From the NCBI GenBank assembly GCA_965153455.1, contig OZ234494.1, positions 12,090,001-12,154,000 on the forward strand: 64,000 nucleotides of DNA, given 5' to 3'. Positions 58,886 to 64,000 of the stretch are shown in pieces. The translations under genes were made by a program, and so were the position numbers. The notes beneath the pieces are model-generated. The model did no database searches, was not told the origin of the DNA, and saw only the letters and a program-made list of their open reading frames with translations. Source of the stretch: Sphagnum compactum (taxonomy: Eukaryota; Bryophyta; Sphagnopsida; Sphagnales). The stretch's first letter is position 1. Each line of letters opens with the position of its first letter.

Positions 58886-60045
58886 CTTTCATACGGGAGA
58901 CATCAGCCGTTCTCTTGCGTGGTGAAAACGCGCTTGCTTTCTTAGCATCCGACCAGCTCATTGCTATCACTTCGGCAGGAGATTTCGGTCTTTGAGATTC
59001 GGACATGATGTCTACGGCAGCTGGGATGATGTTTTGGGCTGTGGCGCTCCTGCTGTTCATGGTACTAGTACTTGGAAACTCATTGTCCACGTCAGTGAGA
59101 GATAAAACTGTTTTCCAGATATTGCTCTCAGTGCCCTCTTTGATCCTGGTTTCCATTTCCCGATAGTATTGTTCCTCCTTCTCCCTGAACAAAAAAACAT
59201 CCATAACGATCCCTGTTTGTGTCGACGGTCCATGTCCGCATTCGAGTGCTTGCATTTCCAGTGTGTAGATGATGCATTTTCTCTCTCCTTGTATTCTTTG
59301 CTAGGATAGAGGGTTCATTCTTTGAGGGCTAGAAGGATCTGTCATACCGGTTTGTGGACTTTGTAACCCGAATTTGAGCCGCTCTCTCTGTGTAAAATGC
59401 TTCACGCTGCATTGCTGCTTCCTCCAGGATCTGCTGTCCAGAGATATCCCCAAGGAATGCAGATTGGATCATGCTACATTTGCCACAGATCATACCAGAA
59501 TATGGTACTATGTTATCCGGAAGCTTGCATAACTTCTTAGCATGGTGAGTGTTTCATTGCTAGTCTGAATGAAATCTCTTCATAATCTTGTCAATTCTGT
59601 CTCTAGGATTTATGACGATAAATATCTTCTGCTTTGAAAGAGAGAAGATACCCTTCCGTTGGTCATGTTCTGAACTTCTGACAGTGACGGCCGTGCTAGA
59701 GCAATGTGTTACGTACGCGGTATTGCCGGTCGTTTGATTCTTTCCGTCTTTCTTCGATTTCCAGAGCATTGTGCTTGTTCCATTGTCTGCATCATCCATT
59801 CGACTGAAGAGCTGTCAGATGCACAAAGCTTGTCGAACCCAGGCAGGGTCGACATTGATTTGATGCTCACATCTCATCAAACACGATGCGAGCTTTTGTG
59901 CAGATGCCAAAACTACCTCAGTAATGCTCTTTCTAGTGTTAGATCCCATAGCGAAATGGCACTCAACCGGATTTGATTCTAGAGAAGGATACGGATCTGT
60001 GCATTGATAATATGCAAGGTTTTCTTAGGAGCTAGAGACAATAAC

Positions 60046-60106
<61 letters not shown>

Positions 60107-60595
60107 AAAATCTGGACACTTTCTGTCACAAACAGATACGAATTCTATTTGAATACTCATGAGAGGATATAAGAACACAATCAGATGTGAGCAATTCACA
60201 TTTCTCTGAATTCTATTTGTTGATGCCGACAGTGACAAGAAGCGAATGATTTTCAAGGGTTGAAGATTCATCCTTCTTTTCTCTGCCTAAGAGCAAAGTT
60301 ACCTGAGAATCTGAGACTCCTCCTCGGGTGGAGGAGATCGACATTTTGGGCTGGAGTGAGAATCGTTGTCAGTATTCCGCAAGAAGGCTGGGACTCCATA
60401 ACGGCCAACGGACACTGGAACTATGCATTGATTGTCAGAGGGCGGGATAGGGAGGGCAAGAGTGGTCGAGACGGAGCCCGCCTGTGATAGGAGAGGAGGC
60501 CTTGACAATATTTCAACCTTGAGCAAGCTTTCTCGACCTCCAGGTACGGCATCTCTTATATTCCCCACTACCTTGTGTTTGCTATCTTTCGCCAT
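58886..60595 (-). CDS. Probable multi-exon gene of uncertain identity (coiled-coil, basic C-terminal part)
   Basis: Tentative minus-strand exons. 60595-60303 starts MAKDSKHKVVGNIRDAV and ends at a CAG|GTAACT donor. One follows a CTTCAG acceptor at 59803 (RMDDADNGTSTMLWKSKKDG); the join from the previous exon is in phase. One of about 59530-59375 contains KLPDNIVPYSGMICGKCSMI and QQILEEAAMQREAFYTERAA. About 59187-58886 contains KEEQYYREMETRIKEG, SNIWKTVLSL and DVSRMKE, and ends AAAGAG|GTGAGC. The borders between exons 2 and 3 are not settled and no stop exon was found, so the 3' end is open. The EEA...FY..R, NxWK and DxSRM patterns are faintly like plant clathrin light chain, but the N-terminus is not; the name is not adopted. 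A (GA)n tract lies in the first intron. Confidence 0.45.
60050..60101. repeat. (GA)n microsatellite
   Basis: About 25 uninterrupted GA dinucleotides, inside the modelled first intron of the preceding gene. Confidence 0.95.
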
Positions 60596-60798
60596 CTCTT
60601 TTGCTCACTCAAGTGCCAGGCTACAAATGTATACTTGCCAAGACAACAAAGTGCACAATTACCGCAGTGCAAAACATGACTCAAGCTCTAGGTTGTGTCC
60701 TATCCGTGGTATCTTCTGAGATCCTTGTTCCTAATCTTGCAGCAGGTAATCTAATTTCAGCTAATATTGCCACGAGATTCTCAAATCCTCTTAAAACT

Positions 60799-60826
60799 CA
60801 CCATCATCATCATCATCATCATCATT
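60799..60826. repeat. (CAT)n microsatellite
   Basis: About nine CAT trinucleotides, followed by a CTT-rich stretch, upstream of the modelled start at 60595. Confidence 0.85.
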
Positions 60827-61139
60827 TTCTTCTTCTTCTTCATTCTTCATCATTTTTTTCTTGTTCTTCATCGTCCTCTTTCCTTTGAGGTTCTCAAGGA
60901 CCAAAAAACAAAACCGCTCTGATATGAAACGCTCTCTCTCCCCTTCTTGTTTGGTTGGCTCGGCAAAGAAAGAGACTACAGTACCTACGACACACCTAGC
61001 AGTTATAATCAGTATTTTCTTTTTGCAAATTTGCTAGGTATGTTGGCCACAAGAGGACGTGGCCAAATTTGGCTACAGGTCAGAGAGGAAAGTAAATGAG
61101 TTTAGGAATGCTAGAATATATTGTCTAAATATGGCGATT

Positions 61140-61385
61140 CCCAAATATGGTGATCTCACCTACCTAAGTACATATTACGCGCCTTTTTGGCACTACCTAC
61201 CAACTAAGAATCAAGGGCTCCCCTTCTCACCTACCTATTAAATCCCCATCCCCCCTTTCCCACCTACCCACCTACTGGATTCAACACCCCCACCTATGTG
61301 CCCACCACCCAACTAGGCACCCACCTCTACATGTCTATGTCGTTCATATTCTTACCTACCTCCCCACTCTCCCTCCTACCTATCA
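61140..61385. repeat. CCTA/CCCACCTA-rich tract
   Basis: Many CCTACC and CACCTA words, related to the tracts at 1967-2115 and 8940-9115 but mainly in one orientation. Confidence 0.55.
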
Positions 61386-63420
61386 TAAATATTAATCCTT
61401 AATAGATAATAATAATTTTTTTATATTTTCAATTATAATGGTTGTAATAAAAAATAAGAAGAAACACATATAAAATTATCATTAATCAAATATAAAATAA
61501 CAATTATTTTAAATAAATTTCAATTAAAGTTTTTTGGTAATATTGGGGAGTGTATAGCCTTTTTTAAATCATTTAATTGTCACTGGTAGTGCAAAATAAC
61601 ACGAAACCCAAATAATAAAAATGATAATATTTATTATTATTATTATTATTAACTAATAATTAGCCTAGGCTAACTATTTTAATATATATTATCATTATTT
61701 CAATACTTTTAACTTTTATTAATTATAATAATTAATATTTAAATAATAATAATGTCATTAGGTTTAAAACAATTTGATAAAAATTGAAATACACACAAAT
61801 GGGCACTATTGAAAATGTTGTCAATTGGTCCAAGTCCCTCAAAAAAAATTATGTTCCACAAATGCAATACTTGCCCATGGGCACCAAGGTAAAAACACAT
61901 TCAAAGGAGGCACCAAAGTGAGTGGACGCTCCATAAAACTGCATTTTTATGTGTTTGAAAAATCACACAAACATGAAGCATAATAGTTTGAATTATCATA
62001 ATTGGTTTTGGAATATTTTCCATTAATTACAAAGTTTACATGTTCAAAGTTTGACACAAATCAAAAATGTTTTTGTATGTTGAAAGCATTCAAACCTTGA
62101 GAATGGATAATCCTTATTTTATTCAAATGTTTTTTTTCCTACCAAATGTGCGTCATTCCTTTTTAAAATTGGAGAGGATTTTAACATTCATGATTAAAAA
62201 GGCACAAGGATTTGAATCGATGAATTTTTTTTTTATAACCAATTTGAGCACATTTGGTTCAAAAGTGCTTTTGACCTTGAAAATTATAGATTTTGAAAAT
62301 GTGCCTTTAACAAAAGTTATTCATGTTTATGTGATAGAAAGCATGAATTACATAATATACATGATATAAAATCAATTTGTAGTCAAAATGTATTTGTATT
62401 TAAAATGTAATGCTAAAAGGGGTACCCAAAACACAAATTTTAAAGTTATAAACCAACACAAAAATGACATCTGTCATGTGTAGTCTTTGGAAAAGGACTT
62501 TTACCTTGACGCCCTTGGTACCTTTGACCGTGTTTCACCCACCAACAAAATTGTTGTTTATTGGGCCAAACCCCCCTAAAATGAATCTTTATTGCAAAAA
62601 TTTAAAACTTGTATCAATCAAATTTGTTTAGTTGAATGTGAGTAGTACAAAAGGTTTTTATGACCCCTATGCAAGTATTACATTTGAAAAGGAAAAACCC
62701 AATGTTTGTTTTGTGAATGCCATGTAGGTATTACACTTTGAATACCTTCAATCCAATTTATTTTTGGTGACCCTAATGTAAGTATTATAATTTGTACACC
62801 TTTAATTCAATTTTGTTTTTGTGACCCTATGTGAATATTGCAAATGTTGCGTTTATTTCAATGGCAAATAAACACCAAAAATATGGGTATTGCATCTTTT
62901 GTATTAATGATTTTTTGTATTTATGGAAGTATTGTACCAAAAGTTTCATGGAAAATGTATTAATCCACATCAATGCAACCAAAAATGTTCAAAGAACTAC
63001 CCAAGAAATGCAAAAAAGGACATTCATCTAACTCAAAGACCATCATCATTAAATCCATTAGCTTGATGGTAAACCTAAGTTACCACTTTTGTCAACCTTG
63101 TTATGATGGTTCATGTACCTTTGGTGGTGTTCTATGGCGAGATGAATTACATCCGCCACAATCAATTTTATGGTTCCAAACAACCTAAATCACAATTAAA
63201 AAATTAGTTTTAGACTTGAAACTTTTAATTGAATTTTAACTAATGGAAGGATTTGAAAACATATACCATTCACGAATCATTTTCAATGCATGGAAATCAA
63301 AGATTATTTACATATCTTCAACTTGAGTGGACTAATTGCTACACTCCCACTCCCACAAGGTAGCATTCCATGCGACCTTGGCTTTTTTAACATAAGAGAA
63401 TTTGCATTGAAAAAGGGTGT
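61386..63420. other. AT-rich intergenic DNA, no gene seen
   Basis: Includes a (TTA)n run at about 61631-61650. Three short related stretches around 62660-62830 ('gtgacccta...gtaagtatta') form a weak tandem repeat of about 65-85 bases. Frames at 62067-62369, 62831-63031 and 62973-63188 have no recognised domain. Confidence 0.45.
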
Positions 63421-63429
63421 TAGCAAGAA

Positions 63430-63870
63430 CCTCATCTTTTTCAATCCCTCTTTTGCCTTACTTGTCCTACTGCCTCACCCCCTCTTCCTTTTTTTCTACC
63501 CTTCTCCTTCTTTCCTTCTTTATGCTTGTCTTACTACCCCTCTCTTTCTTTCTCTCTGTTTGCCCTGCATATCACACACACACTTTTTTTCTTTCCCTAT
63601 TTTTTGTCATGTTGCCACACACACTTTTTCTTTCACTCTTTCCCTTTTTTGTTTTGCTTGTCCTACCACACATTCATAGAATCTCCCTCTCTTTTTTTAA
63701 CCCCTTTTTCTTTTTCTATCTCACTACCACACATATTTTCTTCCCTTTTTACATCTTGCTACCCTACATATCCCCACAAATGCACACTCTCCCACTTTCC
63801 TTCTTTCTATCCCGTTCCCTTTTTTTTCATGTTGCCACACACACACCCATCTTCCCTCTTTCACAAACAC
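63430..63870. repeat. Pyrimidine-rich low-complexity tract
   Basis: C/T-rich sequence with recurring 'cttgtccta', 'catgttgccacacacac' and 'ctctttctttt' words. Three overlapping long frames run through it on the plus strand, which is what low-complexity sequence without stop codons produces; none is supported as a gene. Confidence 0.65.
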
Positions 63871-64000
63871 TAAATTTTAAAAAAAATTATAAAAAAGACC
63901 TTACTTGGTGTGTGTGAAAAAACTATTTCTGGAAGAAGAATAAGAAAGTGTTTGGAAGAAGGGAATTGAGAGGCATTTTTCTTCACATTGCTAGAAAAAA

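Noticed and set aside
58886-60595. Naming the minus-strand gene as clathrin light chain
   Set aside because: Only loose spacing of a few residues agrees (EEA...FY, WK, SRM) and the N-terminal part does not; kept as an unnamed gene.
63290-63917. Long hydrophobic plus-strand frames of 115-166 codons
   Set aside because: They come from a pyrimidine-rich low-complexity tract; three frames are open at once, which indicates composition rather than coding.

Overview
This window looks like an AT-rich, repeat-dominated piece of a land-plant nuclear genome. The evidence is introns with GT...AG borders, an F-box/LRR gene of a plant type, plant-style Helitrons (5' TC, 3' hairpin plus CTAG), solo LTRs and long AT-rich intergenic DNA. 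One Helitron carries exons of CFAP57, a motile-cilium protein. If that fragment was captured from the host, the host makes flagellated sperm, so a seedless plant (fern, lycophyte or bryophyte) or a cycad/Ginkgo-type gymnosperm fits better than a flowering plant. This is inference; the species cannot be read from the sequence.

Layout. 1-14 kb is gene-free AT-rich DNA made of diverged direct repeats, TAGG/CCTA tracts and a short ~160-170 bp tandem array, with one out-of-place GC-rich patch near 9.5 kb. 14.08-17.02 kb (minus) is the best host gene: a four-exon F-box/LRR gene for which an in-frame 599-residue model can be drawn. 17-29.8 kb is intergenic. It holds two solo LTRs of one family in opposite orientation (912-913 bp, each with a 5-bp target duplication), a decayed reverse-transcriptase fragment, a complete small Helitron (23034-23730) and a possible MITE.

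29.8-53.06 kb is a Helitron cluster and the main point of interest. At least seven minus-strand elements or fragments of one family lie head to tail. They include two large related copies (about 31.2-41.3 kb and 44.3-52.2 kb). The first encodes a broken RepHel protein; the second has one uninterrupted 1611-codon RepHel frame with the zinc-finger-like motif, HUH/two-tyrosine Rep motifs and PIF1-type helicase motifs. Both carry pieces of an alpha/beta-hydrolase gene and a glycine-rich repeat. A smaller element between them carries CFAP57 exons, a secretory first exon and a possible LRR-receptor N-terminus. At 41304/41305 one element's 5' end abuts the next element's 3' CTAG with no host DNA between. 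A plus-strand Helitron of another family closes the cluster at 53056.

53-64 kb is again mostly AT-rich. It has a tandem repeat near 58.2 kb, a probable multi-exon gene of uncertain identity on the minus strand (58886-60595), microsatellites and a pyrimidine-rich tract at the end. No tRNA, rRNA or CRISPR array was recognised.
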